A DNA stretch of 31,588 bases from a bacterium (GTDB taxonomy: Bacteria > Patescibacteria > Microgenomatia > UBA1400 > UBA12108), in NCBI GenBank assembly GCA_021788365.1, contig JAJYKS010000008.1:1-31588 (forward strand), written 5' to 3'. The stretch's first letter is position 1, and the number at the start of each line of letters is the position of its first letter. Below are positions 7,758 through 15,548 of this stretch, one piece after another. A program made the position numbers and the translations under genes. Under the pieces are notes generated by a model. The model searched no databases, was not told where the DNA came from, and saw nothing but the letters and a program-made list of their open reading frames with translations.

Positions 7758-8822
7758 TCAATAGCCCCACTCACGCATGGTGTTTTGCATGAGACGCTTA
7801 AGCATAATTTTTAGTGGGACGCCGTAGTCTCTCATTGTCATTGTTAGCTCACAATCTTTTGTGCTGGGCCCAAAGTGGCAGTTGGCATTTGCATCGATAA
7901 AATAATATTTGCCAAAGAGATCCATGCGGATGTCGAACTTCCCGTAATCTTCCATTTTGGTGACGACAAATGCTTTTTTGACGAGTGCGTCGAGCAAAGG
8001 ATCGTGATATTTTTTGTAGTTGAGGTATTCTGGTTTGTAACCGTTTTCGCCCCAACAGAGATCGTAGTCCAAAAATTCGTGTCCGCTTTCATTATCGGGT
8101 AAGTGGATCACACGCTCTATTGCGTATACTTTTTTGTTGTACGACTGGAATACAAATGCGGCAAACTCTCGACCATCGACAAACTCGGAGACGAGTACGT
8201 CTTGGTCGTATGTTTTCATGAGGTAGCGAAGTCGCTTGCGTAGCGCCGCCTCACTTTCGACAACCGATTCACGCTTGATTTCGACGTTGCTATGTTCTTC
8301 GTTTAGTTTAAGAATGAGAGGAAATTTGAGCGTGGGATCCAGTGGCGTGTGGACTGACGTCATCAGCTGGAACGGGGGTACGGGGATGCCATGCTGCGAC
8401 ATGAGTGCATACGTGAGATATTTATTGCAGCCCAGTGCAAATCCGAGAATGGACGCGCCGGTATAGGGAATCTCTAGTAGTTCGAGGGTACTGGGAACCG
8501 TGGCACCGAGATAGTCGTATCCTTTTACCGTACTTACGAGATTAAAGACCATGTCGGGTTTCTCGCGACGGAGCCGTGAAGCCATGTGAGAATTCCCCGG
8601 GACGTAACAGGTTTTTACTCCTAATTTCTTGAAATATGGATCGAACGCTTTTGCCTCTATATCACTCCCGGCGACGGTCCAGTACTCGTCTTCGGTATAA
8701 AAATATTTACGCTTCGCCTCCGAATACACGATAGCGACTTTTTTGGGTAGGTGGCCACCATTGTGATTGTGCCGCGCAATAAGCGGACGCGTGTGTGGCA
8801 TGTTTACAATTGCTGTATTCAT
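7758..8822 (-). CDS. ATP-grasp ligase, D-Ala-D-Ala ligase-like (paralogue B)
   Basis: 354 residues, paralogous to the next gene along its length: LPKKVAIVYSEAKRKYF, GYDYLGATVPSTLELLEIPYTGA, LILKLNEEHSNVEI, VLVSEFVDGREFAAFVF, and DIRMDLFGKYYFIDANANCHFG. The metal-site motif is even further from classical Ddl (IDANANCHF), so its catalytic details or substrate probably differ. Two ATP-grasp paralogues in tandem suggest two successive ligations building a short peptide-like product, or a heteromeric enzyme; both are inference. It is the first gene of the minus-strand pair, and the 83-bp intergenic region separates it from the divergent C45-like gene. Confidence 0.82.
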   Translation of the reverse strand: MNTAIVNMPHTRPLIARHNHNGGHLPKKVAIVYSEAKRKYFYTEDEYWTVAGSDIEAKAFDPYFKKLGVKTCYVPGNSHMASRLRREKPDMVFNLVSTVKGYDYLGATVPSTLELLEIPYTGASILGFALGCNKYLTYALMSQHGIPVPPFQLMTSVHTPLDPTLKFPLILKLNEEHSNVEIKRESVVESEAALRKRLRYLMKTYDQDVLVSEFVDGREFAAFVFQSYNKKVYAIERVIHLPDNESGHEFLDYDLCWGENGYKPEYLNYKKYHDPLLDALVKKAFVVTKMEDYGKFDIRMDLFGKYYFIDANANCHFGPSTKDCELTMTMRDYGVPLKIMLKRLMQNTMREWGY

Positions 8823-8894
8823 TGTTGGAAAATTAAATAATTTTATTTATACGTTACGTTGTGGTCTGTGTTCTATTTTTGCCAATATGTTATA

Positions 8895-8900
8895 TATAAT
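8895..8900 (+). promoter_or_regulatory. -10 element of the C45-like gene
   Basis: A perfect TATAAT ends 5 nt before the GTG start at 8906, within an A+T-rich divergent intergenic region (8823-8905). The transcript would be leaderless. Confidence 0.5.
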
Positions 8901-8905
8901 CAGTT

Positions 8906-10054
8906 GTGACTAATTTTGCAAATAACGAGCGATTTTCCTCCCCACTTTATCATGCCAAAGGCACAAGTTTGGCTGAGCAGTACGAAGATACTGGACGTCT
9001 GTTTGGGGAATATATCCGCGCGGCAGTCGCCCGTGTTCGGCGGCGGCGAAAGGGTGCGGCGCTACGACGAGCGGTCGCGGAGCGTGCACTCGCCTGCCTC
9101 GTAGCTACGCCCGTTGCAAGCGAATTTCTTCGCTGTCTTCGTGCGTGGGCACGCGGGGCGGCAATCTCCGAATTGGAAGCGATGTGGCTTATGGCAGATA
9201 ATTTTGGTGGGTGCCAAACGGTCGCGGTGCGCTACGGGAGTGGTGTTGCACTTCTTCATACTGAAGAGGATGCAGAAAACGTACAGGCTCGTATGCGACC
9301 GGTGCACACGATCGTGTTTTCGGAGCCGAGCGGCACGAGTAATAGTTTGGTGTATAACGACATGCTGCCGGGTGCAGCCCTCTACGGATGGAAAAAAGAC
9401 ATGCTTACCGCCGTAGATACACTCTACCTTTCCGAGCACGGAGTCGATGAGATCGAGCGCCCTGCCCTAGCAAATGTCATCTCGTGGCTAGTGTGGCGGA
9501 TGCAGCCTGAGGACGCATCGGCGGAGGCCGTACAAGCGCATATTGCAGAACTAGGAGAGGTAGCGGACGGATATACGATCCAAGTGGTGCGCCGCACCGG
9601 AGCCACTATAGACGCATATAAGATAACGTTTGCCCGCGGTGATACTGCTGTTGAGCATCTTGGTGACGGTGTCGGTGCGTACTTGCGGCAGGTCAATATC
9701 ATTGACCCGGACTATATAGCTACGGGTGAGCCGGTTGCCGCGTGGCGGCTGCCGCCCCGCAATATGTATCGGGGATACTGGCGACATTTTTTGGATCGGC
9801 TGGCAACTATCGATCGCACGATGGCGCGTTATGCACCCTACACGGCGACAGTGCTGAGCAAAGAGACGCTCGAGCGCAGTCACCGCAATGTACAGGCTAC
9901 CCTTTTTGGTGACTTGCGGAGCGAGTTTATCAATAGCGATGTGGGGGCGGTGTGTGTCGGCTTTTTGGACCAGAGGTGTGGAACCAGTGTCAGCTGTAAG
10001 GTACCGGATCACCGTCCGCTGGAATCCCTCGAGTATATCGATATTCTCGAGTGA
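8906..10054 (+). CDS. Acyltransferase/peptidase C45-like Ntn hydrolase
   Basis: 382 residues from GTG. NFGGCQTVAV (Gly102-Cys103) fits the self-cleavage site and nucleophile of acyl-CoA:6-aminopenicillanate acyltransferase/peptidase C45 proteins. Then come the family segments: GVALLHTEEDAE, SEPSGTSNSLVYNDMLPGAALYGWKKD, a helical stretch ALANVISWLVWRM with a following 'EAVQAHIAEL', and YKITFARGDTAVEHLG. Residues 1-100 would form the alpha-subunit after cleavage. Members transfer or hydrolyse acyl groups on small amides. The divergent ATP-grasp pair and the downstream GNAT gene suggest modification of a small peptide product. No signal peptide is seen. The call rests on motif order, so homology is likely and the substrate unknown. 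Confidence 0.65.
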   Translation: MTNFANNERFSSPLYHAKGTSLAEQYEDTGRLFGEYIRAAVARVRRRRKGAALRRAVAERALACLVATPVASEFLRCLRAWARGAAISELEAMWLMADNFGGCQTVAVRYGSGVALLHTEEDAENVQARMRPVHTIVFSEPSGTSNSLVYNDMLPGAALYGWKKDMLTAVDTLYLSEHGVDEIERPALANVISWLVWRMQPEDASAEAVQAHIAELGEVADGYTIQVVRRTGATIDAYKITFARGDTAVEHLGDGVGAYLRQVNIIDPDYIATGEPVAAWRLPPRNMYRGYWRHFLDRLATIDRTMARYAPYTATVLSKETLERSHRNVQATLFGDLRSEFINSDVGAVCVGFLDQRCGTSVSCKVPDHRPLESLEYIDILE

Positions 10055-10079
10055 CTATAGGACTTTCCTGTGATAGAAT
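10051..10079 (+). promoter_or_regulatory. Promoter of the GNAT gene
   Basis: GTGACT (10051-10056), a 17-bp spacer and TAGAAT (10074-10079) preceded by TGA, giving an extended -10. It ends 7 nt before ATG 10087. It overlaps the stop codon of the C45-like gene. Confidence 0.45.
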
Positions 10080-10086
10080 CCTCCGC

Positions 10087-10746
10087 ATGACTTCCGCACC
10101 CCGTTATCGGCTCCGTGGTTTTTACCCTGGTGATCCAGAGGAAATCGAACGGATGAACCTCATGTACTACCATCCCGGCGTCATGAAGGCAAAAAGCTAT
10201 TGGCAGAGCGAGCGGCATACTATTAAAGATGCCGATTTATCCGCCATACACCGTTCGGCGTTCTCTGTACCTACTAAGATTATGCGGCAGAATCGATCGG
10301 TTTCCTACGCCGTTGCGGATATACGCGATCGACTCGTGGGGTGGGTTTGGTTTTACCATGACAGTCGACATCCCCTACCTACCCGCTTGATAAAAGAACT
10401 AAAACTTACCTCCAGAAACAGTCGTGTATACCAAGTGAGCTATGAGAAACTACTGAGTGATGGGTGGCCACCGGTACTCATCCGCAAAGTGCGGCACGTT
10501 ACCGGTGCTGAACTTCGCCGCGAGCGGCGCGGTGTGATCGTTGATGGACTGCGCCTTGCGATAGGTAGATTGCGACGTGAATACCGTGCGCTCTACCCCG
10601 AACGTCGGATGCTCGTCCTTTATGCGTATGTGTTACTCGACAACTATGCGTCGCAGGCAGTACTCGAGCGGAATGGTTTTTGGAAGGACGCGAGAGTGTA
10701 TCGCCATGCGGGCGAGCCGCATGAGTTGTGGGTGCGGGTAATGTAG
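10087..10746 (+). CDS. GNAT-family N-acetyltransferase
   Basis: 219 residues from ATG 10087. The C-terminal half carries the acetyl-CoA fold: a helix VDGLRLAIGRLRREYRALYP, a hydrophobic strand MLVLYAYVLLDN, then YASQAVLERNGFWKDARVY, matching the GNAT motif 'N..aq.vyeK.GF'. The N-terminal half is divergent, so the acceptor amine cannot be predicted. The frame also opens from GTG 10051, whose GTGA overlaps the stop of the C45-like gene, as in coupled translation. I prefer 10087 because a promoter-like element ends 7 nt before it. Proximity suggests it acts in the same pathway as the C45 and ATP-grasp enzymes. Confidence 0.75.
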   Translation: MTSAPRYRLRGFYPGDPEEIERMNLMYYHPGVMKAKSYWQSERHTIKDADLSAIHRSAFSVPTKIMRQNRSVSYAVADIRDRLVGWVWFYHDSRHPLPTRLIKELKLTSRNSRVYQVSYEKLLSDGWPPVLIRKVRHVTGAELRRERRGVIVDGLRLAIGRLRREYRALYPERRMLVLYAYVLLDNYASQAVLERNGFWKDARVYRHAGEPHELWVRVM

Positions 10747-10755
10747 GCTCTGTAG

Positions 10756-10761
10756 TATAAT
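10756..10761 (+). promoter_or_regulatory. -10 element of the tRNA cluster
   Basis: TATAAT 16 nt before the tRNA-Leu gene and 9 nt after the GNAT stop. No good -35 was found. Confidence 0.4.
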
Positions 10762-10777
10762 CATTTGGCACTTATTT

Positions 10778-10859
10778 GCCGAGGTGGCGAAACTGGCAGA
10801 CGCGCACGCTTGAGGTGCGTGTCCCGTAAGGGATGGAGGTTCAAGTCCTCTCCTCGGCA
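10778..10859 (+). tRNA. trnL: tRNA-Leu (anticodon GAG)
   Basis: 82 nt with acceptor GCCGAGG/CCTCGGC and discriminator A. Anticodon stem CACGC/GCGTG encloses TTGAGGT (GAG). The long variable arm (TCCCGTAAGGGA) is as expected for class II tRNA-Leu. No CCA is encoded. Confidence 0.95.
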
Positions 10860-10864
10860 CATTG

Positions 10865-10938
10865 GGGCCTATAGCTCAGCTGGTTAGAGCACCTGCCTCT
10901 TAAGCAGGGTGTCCTGGGTCCGAATCCCAGTGGGCCCA
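10865..10938 (+). tRNA. trnK: tRNA-Lys (anticodon CTT)
   Basis: 74 nt. Acceptor GGGCCTA/TGGGCCC, anticodon arm CCTGC-CTCTTAA-GCAGG (CTT), T arm CTGGG-TCCGAAT-CCCAG, discriminator A. It lies five bases after tRNA-Leu. Confidence 0.95.
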
Positions 10939-10975
10939 CCTACGCCAAGGCTTCGGCGGGTAAACCCACGACCTT

Positions 10976-11048
10976 GGCCGCTTAGCTCAGCTGGTAGAGC
11001 GTCCGGTTTACATCCGGCAGGTCGGGGGTTCAAGTCCCTCAGCGGCCA
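10976..11048 (+). tRNA. trnV: tRNA-Val (anticodon TAC)
   Basis: 73 nt. Acceptor GGCCGCT/AGCGGCC, anticodon loop TTTACAT (TAC), T loop TTCAAGT, discriminator A. The 37-bp spacer from tRNA-Lys is G+C rich. Confidence 0.95.
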
Positions 11049-11065
11049 CACAGTTATTGACCAGA

Positions 11066-11138
11066 GGTGAGGTAGCCAAGTTGGTCACGGCGGATGTCTG
11101 AAAAACATCAGATGCGTGTTCGATCCACGCCCTCACCA
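11066..11138 (+). tRNA. trnF: tRNA-Phe (anticodon GAA)
   Basis: 73 nt. Acceptor GGTGAGG/CCTCACC, anticodon arm GATGT-CTGAAAA-ACATC (GAA), T arm GCGTG-TTCGATC-CACGC, discriminator A. An HNH endonuclease gene begins about 40 bp downstream. Confidence 0.93.
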
Positions 11139-11178
11139 CTCCCTTGAATCCGGTTGTAGTATTTACTACTATTTATTT

Positions 11179-11625
11179 GTGGTAGTTTGCTGCAAGTGTG
11201 GCGTAAATAAATCGGACACGGAATTTTATCAAAGAAGAAAGGGTATAAGAGCTGGGCAATATTATACCTACTGCAAGGAATGTTATAAAAAGCGTGGAAG
11301 GCTCTATTACCAAAACCACAAAGAGAGACAGAGGACTCTGTCGAATAGGAGGAGAATACAATACCGACTTACCCGACGCACACTGATGACTCAATTGAAA
11401 AATAAGCCATGTGCTGATTGCGGTAAGTGCTATCCACCTTATGTAATGGATTTTGATCACCACGAGGATGAGTGCAAACTGGGTAACATCTCCAATCTGG
11501 TGAATCGGAATTTTATATCTCTGAAGAGCTTGCGAGAGGAGGTAAGGAAATGTGATGTCGTTTGTGCGAATTGCCACCGGATGAGAACATTCGCTCGCAT
11601 GAAAAAGGAACCTGAGATAGAATAG
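11179..11625 (+). CDS. HNH endonuclease within a tRNA cluster
   Basis: 148 residues from GTG 11179. A Cys4 zinc-binding part comes first (CCKCG, then YCKECY), then a basic linker (KKRGRLYYQNHKERQ), then an HNH core: PCADCGKCY, VMDFDHHEDECK with the general-base His, and VVCANCHRMRT supplying the final Cys pair and His. It probably nicks or cuts DNA. The gene sits between tRNA-Phe and tRNA-Gly, 8 bp before the latter, the usual setting for a homing or tRNA-targeting mobile gene. The frame extends back to 11116 inside tRNA-Phe, but that part is not credible. It is A+T richer than the tRNAs around it. Confidence 0.78.
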   Translation: MVVCCKCGVNKSDTEFYQRRKGIRAGQYYTYCKECYKKRGRLYYQNHKERQRTLSNRRRIQYRLTRRTLMTQLKNKPCADCGKCYPPYVMDFDHHEDECKLGNISNLVNRNFISLKSLREEVRKCDVVCANCHRMRTFARMKKEPEIE

Positions 11626-11632
11626 TGCTGTT

Positions 11633-11703
11633 GCGGGTATGGTGTAGTGGTAGCACAACTGCTTTCCAAGCAGTTTGCAGGGGTTCGAGTCCCCTTACCC
11701 GCT
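11633..11703 (+). tRNA. trnG: tRNA-Gly (anticodon TCC)
   Basis: 71 nt. Acceptor GCGGGTA/TACCCGC, anticodon arm ACTGC-TTTCCAA-GCAGT (TCC), T arm GGGG-TTCGAGT-CCCC, discriminator T. No CCA is encoded. Confidence 0.93.
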
Positions 11704-11770
11704 CACTACGTTCGTGGACTGGGATGATCCGTCGCCCGCTCCAAAAAATCACATTTTGCGCCTATAACCG

Positions 11771-12622
11771 CTATAAAAGTAAAATTACGCCAGCAGCGGC
11801 GACAAGAGAACCAATAAGTTTGTTGGTCATATTATTGCTCTCTTTGAGAAATAGAATCGCGAGGGCTACAGTAACGATAATACTGGTAGACCTCAGAGGG
11901 CCGATGACGGCGATATTCTTCCCCGTCTGATAGGCAAGGTATAAAAATAGCATACCTAAAGTATCGAACAGGCTGAGGAGAATGATTTTGGAAGCCCTGT
12001 CTTTGCGGAAGTAGTAGCGGATTTTTTTAAGTGATCTGGGTTGGAGAAGCAGTAGTGTAAAAACGGGAAGTAGATATGAATAGATAAGATAGTTGGTGGA
12101 ATCGAATTTTTGCAGAATGAAATAATCGTTAATATCACTGAAACCAAAAAATACCGCTGAGGCGAGTACAAAGAGAATACCCTTATTGATTGTAAAAGTC
12201 TTTTTCTCAAAGCGAGTAAGCATGACACCGACCAGAATTAGAATTGCTCCTAGAACGATTTTTAGCGTAAGCGCTTCATGGAGAAAAAGATATGCGCCAA
12301 CGACATTCCATAGGCGACCAGTAACAGCAAACATAACAACTTCTGAAGCTCCAATAAGTTGGAACGCCCGATATTTGAGGAGGTACGCTGGGGTTAACAA
12401 AACTACCAACAGAAGGAAATTCCACATAAGTATGGGTGAGAAGAACAAATTTAATTTGTGCTGGAAAAGAGCGATGACGATAGCAATAATCCCACCTAGA
12501 CCTAAGAAAACAATCGTCTGAGCTTGCGGACTGGAGCCCTCATCCTTCAACAAGCTGCGGTGAAGCAGACTGTTGCAGGAAATGAGGAGGATACTAACGC
12601 CTAAGTAAATCTGCCAAGGCAT
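11771..12622 (-). CDS. EamA/DMT-superfamily transporter
   Basis: 283 residues with ten predicted hydrophobic segments arranged as two five-helix halves, as in EamA-domain transporters of the drug/metabolite superfamily. The end of the first half (GRLWNVVGAYLFLHEALTLKIVLGAILILVG) and of the second (GPLRSTSIIVTVALAILFLKE...IGSLVAAAGVILLL) show the repeated helix-4/helix-5 signature. It is an integral inner-membrane protein that probably exports or imports small metabolites; the substrate is unknown. TACAAT lies 6 nt before the ATG and no Shine-Dalgarno is visible. It is divergent from the DUF1697 gene. Confidence 0.88.
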   Translation of the reverse strand: MPWQIYLGVSILLISCNSLLHRSLLKDEGSSPQAQTIVFLGLGGIIAIVIALFQHKLNLFFSPILMWNFLLLVVLLTPAYLLKYRAFQLIGASEVVMFAVTGRLWNVVGAYLFLHEALTLKIVLGAILILVGVMLTRFEKKTFTINKGILFVLASAVFFGFSDINDYFILQKFDSTNYLIYSYLLPVFTLLLLQPRSLKKIRYYFRKDRASKIILLSLFDTLGMLFLYLAYQTGKNIAVIGPLRSTSIIVTVALAILFLKESNNMTNKLIGSLVAAAGVILLL

Positions 12623-12628
12623 AGTGTT

Positions 12629-12634
12629 ATTGTA
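12629..12634 (-). promoter_or_regulatory. -10 element of the DMT transporter gene
   Basis: TACAAT on the minus strand, 6 nt before ATG 12622, consistent with a leaderless transcript. Confidence 0.45.
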
Positions 12635-12681
12635 AACTAGTTTTCGGATAGGCTTACTGGTACGATAACAGTATCTAGTTT

Positions 12682-13158
12682 ATGGCTCAATACGTGGCAT
12701 TTCTTCGCGGAATAGGACCGACAAACCCCAATATGCGGGCGGAGAAGTTGCGCGGTGTTTTTGAGCATCTCGGCTTTGGGCGGGTGGCGTCGGTTTTGGG
12801 GACGGGGAATATTTTGTTTGATAGCGACGAGACGGATACCGCTAAACTAGAGGGACTGATTGAGCAAGCGCTTTTGGCTAATTTGGGGTTTACGAGTGCA
12901 ACAATTATTCGCTCGATGGAGTATTTGCAGAACCTCATGCGTAAGGGGTTATTTGGTGGCACCACGCAAACCGAGACGATTAAACCGAACGTGACATTCC
13001 TGAAACATCCGAATGACGGCCGGCAGGAACTAACATGGGTAGTCGATACGGCGAGCGAGCGCACAGTCGACAAAATGGCGGCGCTCGAGCGAACGTATGG
13101 CAAAGGGATCACGACACGGACGGTAGGTACCCTCTTGAAGATTCTGGCGAAGAAATAA
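12682..13158 (+). CDS. DUF1697 family protein
   Basis: 158 residues. The start YVAFLRGIGPTNPNMRAEKLRGVFEHLGF is the DUF1697 signature, usually 'a.LRGINVGG.n.v.M..Lr..le.lGf', and SVLGTGNILFDS matches its next strand. The biochemical function of the family is not established to my knowledge. The length is a little under the usual 170-180 residues, with a short C-terminus. It is convergent with the DUF5946-like gene, and only 4 bp separate the stops. Confidence 0.85.
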   Translation: MAQYVAFLRGIGPTNPNMRAEKLRGVFEHLGFGRVASVLGTGNILFDSDETDTAKLEGLIEQALLANLGFTSATIIRSMEYLQNLMRKGLFGGTTQTETIKPNVTFLKHPNDGRQELTWVVDTASERTVDKMAALERTYGKGITTRTVGTLLKILAKK

Positions 13159-13162
13159 AACT

Positions 13163-13642
13163 CTAAATATACGGCGCGGTATACAACCGAATTTTGTCTT
13201 GTTCGCTTGCCCAAGCGTCCCATATGGCGTGCGCCCAATTGGTAAGTGCGACGGGCAGATTGGCGTCGGGCACCTCGCCCATGCTTGCGACCGTGACGGC
13301 GCTGCGGGTATCGGGTATTGATAGCGAGGGGAGCGGCCTTTTCTCATTGCCAAGCATCATGTGAACGTGCTGGACTTCTAGCCCTGTGTATCCCTTTTCG
13401 ACGACAAGGTAGAGGCCGACAAGGCCAAAAACTGCGGCAATGGGTTTCCCTGGCAACCCTGGATGTTGTGCTTCGTAACAATCGATTGCAGTCTGGTGAA
13501 TAAATGTTTCTCGGGGGAGCGAGAGTGTGCGGACGGAGAGACGCCCGTAAAGTGCCCAACACTCGCGGGAGGCACGGAATGGACTGTCGGGGAGGTCCCC
13601 TATGTTGGGGAGCGTGAGGCCGCAGCCAGGACAGGTAGACAT
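13163..13642 (-). CDS. DUF5946-like protein with N-terminal CPGCG motif
   Basis: 159 residues from ATG 13642, beginning MSTCPGCGLTLPN, a zinc-ribbon-like start. SPFRASRECWALYGRL and FIHQTAIDCYEAQHP follow, as in DUF5946 proteins; the function is unknown. The ATG overlaps the stop of the preceding gene (TGATG), so translation is probably coupled. The frame is open for another 200 bases upstream, but this would run through the preceding gene in a shifted frame and is not credible. It is the last gene of the envelope operon starting near 16229. Confidence 0.7.
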   Translation of the reverse strand: MSTCPGCGLTLPNIGDLPDSPFRASRECWALYGRLSVRTLSLPRETFIHQTAIDCYEAQHPGLPGKPIAAVFGLVGLYLVVEKGYTGLEVQHVHMMLGNEKRPLPSLSIPDTRSAVTVASMGEVPDANLPVALTNWAHAIWDAWASEQDKIRLYTAPYI

Positions 13643-14265
13643 CACGCCGCCTCTATCATTTCTTGAAAGTGGTCGTAGAAATCGGTGATCCACCGCGAGA
13701 AATTGGGGATAGTGGAGAGTTCTTCGTACACTTTTAGCAGCTCCGTGGCGAACCCATCGGGCTTGCCGGTTGTTCGTACGAACATTTCGCCGCTTTCGCG
13801 AGTGACACCGTGGGTAAAGTAAAACTGCAGGAATGTGTGCCACTTCCTGAGATCGTTTTCTGCTATCCCGTAGGCGCTTTCACCGGGAAAGATGTGATCA
13901 AAATAGCTCGCAACCGATTGCCAGTCCGAGCACTTCGGGTACATAACAGCGTCTTCGTACAATTTCATGGCTTGGGTAATAAGTGGCGACTTTGGAACCA
14001 AGTCGTACACTCCGTTGGTAGTCATGTAGGTTTCGCGCAGCTGATCTACCAGTACGTGTGTGGAGACGCCTGCAAAAAAGCTATTCTGCTTTTGTATCGC
14101 TCTCCTATCGGTGACTGGTACGTGTGTTTTCTCCCGCTCTATCACTCCAAGGTATCTAATATCTGGGAAACTGGTGCCGACGTAGAAATCTTTTTCCGCG
14201 AGCGTGCTGAAATGAGAAGCGTAGATTTTTTGTGCGAGCACAATGTGGGTAATGGGGCCTGCCAT
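13642..14265 (-). CDS. Zinc-dependent phospholipase C-like protein
   Basis: 207 residues beginning MAGPITHIVLAQKIY, with a His close to the N-terminus as in bacterial zinc-dependent phospholipase C/S1-P1 fold proteins. VGTSFPDIRYLGVIEREKTH supplies the Asp and His ligands, FFAGVSTHVLVDQL the next His-Asp, and SYFDHIFPG a further pair. The pattern of spaced His and Asp on helices suggests a metal hydrolase, but the substrate is not known and no signal peptide is seen. It lies between the secreted protein gene and the DUF5946-like gene, overlapping the latter by one base. Confidence 0.55.
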   Translation of the reverse strand: MAGPITHIVLAQKIYASHFSTLAEKDFYVGTSFPDIRYLGVIEREKTHVPVTDRRAIQKQNSFFAGVSTHVLVDQLRETYMTTNGVYDLVPKSPLITQAMKLYEDAVMYPKCSDWQSVASYFDHIFPGESAYGIAENDLRKWHTFLQFYFTHGVTRESGEMFVRTTGKPDGFATELLKVYEELSTIPNFSRWITDFYDHFQEMIEAA

Positions 14266-14283
14266 GGAGGCAGTATAGCAAAC

Positions 14284-14874
14284 CTAGTTGAAGTATTCTG
14301 CTAGGGGGATGAAGTGGTGGGAGGTAATGTCGAACCATAACGACTGCTTGGCTCCGGCGGCATTTTTGATGTTTACGACGAGGAGGTAGGGACTGGCCCA
14401 GCCGGTTACCTCTGTAATTGTCGCGCCGGGATAGTTTGCGGCAAAGTAGCTCGCGACATCAAGCGAGGGCAAGTCTTTGCCAAACGGGGTGCCATCCCCC
14501 TTCATGACAAGGTAGGTTGTCACCACGGGGTTGACCTCTTTTATAAAAAGATATTTGTTGTTTGGTGACCAGGTATTTGCAGGTAGCGAAAGCACGGTGA
14601 CGCTGCCCGTATGAGCGGTGTATATAACCGTATTTTTGACGGCGAGCGTCGTGACGTCACCGGTACGCGTGAGCGTCGCGGTAGTTGAGCCGTCCGGACT
14701 TTCCTGAGAGGTGACGACGGGGGCGGGTGTCGGTGATGGCGTGGCTGAAGGCGTGGGGGATGGGGCGGCAACAAACGCGATCTTTGGTGCTAGCGGAGCG
14801 TTGCCGGTACTGGTCCCCGCGAGGACAAATCCTGCAAACACAAAGAGGACGGCTGCGGTAGTAAGTCGTTTCAT
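14284..14874 (-). CDS. Secreted protein with Pro/Thr/Ser-rich linker
   Basis: 196 residues. An N-terminal signal peptide (KRLTTAAVLFVFAGFVLAG) is followed by a low-complexity stretch of SPTP/SATP repeats at about 38-53, typical of a wall-spanning linker. The rest is beta-rich with TWSPNNKYLFIKE, a blade-like motif seen in TolB/PQQ-type propellers, but it is too short for a full propeller. It probably sits outside the membrane. Its start lies one base after the stop of the L,D-transpeptidase gene, so the two are surely co-transcribed. Confidence 0.7.
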   Translation of the reverse strand: MKRLTTAAVLFVFAGFVLAGTSTGNAPLAPKIAFVAAPSPTPSATPSPTPAPVVTSQESPDGSTTATLTRTGDVTTLAVKNTVIYTAHTGSVTVLSLPANTWSPNNKYLFIKEVNPVVTTYLVMKGDGTPFGKDLPSLDVASYFAANYPGATITEVTGWASPYLLVVNIKNAAGAKQSLWFDITSHHFIPLAEYFN

Positions 14875-14875
14875 A

Positions 14876-15544
14876 TTAGCGGATGGTTACCTTTGTACCG
14901 GTATTGACCGTGTCTGCGTAGATTATATTGCTGCTCCCCTCTGGGCCGACCCAGTTATAGAGCTTCTCCGCGTCCACCTGGCGCATATTCACGCAGCCAT
15001 GACTCATGGGGTGACCGAAGTTGTCGTGCCAGTAGGCGCCGTGGAGGCTGTAGCCGTCTCCCTTACTCACGTGATCGTTGTAGAAAAACATGACCCAGGG
15101 GACGTTGGGGAGGTCGTAGGCGTCCGCACCCTCGCCACCGCTCATACGGGTCGCGCGGAGTTTGACCCAAATGGTGTAGTCTCCGGGTGGGGTTGGGTTC
15201 CATTTCCCTGTTGAGACCGTTGCAGTCATAAACAGCGTACTACCCTGGTAGGCTGTCAATGTTTGGGTGGCTAGATCAACATAGATGTGCTTTTCTCCTA
15301 CTCCCGTCTCCTCTCCCAATACGTTTTTTGGCGCGTGCGCGCTCAGGTCTACGGACGGTGGCGTGACTACCTGTCCCATAAAGGTTCCGCTCATGCTATT
15401 GTCTGCCTCGAGCTTTGGTGTAGCGTTGCACTGACCGCTGTTGGCACAAGGGACCACAGCAGTACTTTGTTTGAGGGCACGAAATCCTGAGAAAAGACCC
15501 CCCGCGAGAATGAGCGCGGTAATGAAGGCAGCTTTTTTGCTCAT
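14876..15544 (-). CDS. L,D-transpeptidase (YkuD domain)
   Basis: 222 residues: an N-terminal membrane or signal segment (AAFITALILAGGLFSGF), a variable linker, then the YkuD domain from about residue 85 (KHIYVDLATQTLTAYQG). The catalytic block has His168 in SLHGAYWH and the SHGCVNM motif with Cys184, so the enzyme should be active. It cross-links peptidoglycan stem peptides (3-3 bonds) or anchors proteins, outside the cytoplasmic membrane. It is placed between the VanW-family gene (4 bp upstream) and the secreted protein gene (1 bp downstream), forming an envelope operon. Confidence 0.92.
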   Translation of the reverse strand: MSKKAAFITALILAGGLFSGFRALKQSTAVVPCANSGQCNATPKLEADNSMSGTFMGQVVTPPSVDLSAHAPKNVLGEETGVGEKHIYVDLATQTLTAYQGSTLFMTATVSTGKWNPTPPGDYTIWVKLRATRMSGGEGADAYDLPNVPWVMFFYNDHVSKGDGYSLHGAYWHDNFGHPMSHGCVNMRQVDAEKLYNWVGPEGSSNIIYADTVNTGTKVTIR

Positions 15545-15548
15545 TATC

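Noticed and set aside
10939..10975. G+C-rich spacer between tRNA-Lys and tRNA-Val as a terminator
   Set aside because: A weak CGCC...GGCG stem is present, but there is no T run, and the tRNAs on both sides look co-transcribed.
11116..11178. N-terminal extension of the HNH protein
   Set aside because: It begins inside tRNA-Phe and has no domain similarity. GTG 11179 precedes the first zinc-binding Cys pair.
13643..13843. N-terminal extension of the DUF5946-like protein
   Set aside because: It overlaps the phospholipase-C-like gene in another frame and has Arg-rich shadow composition.
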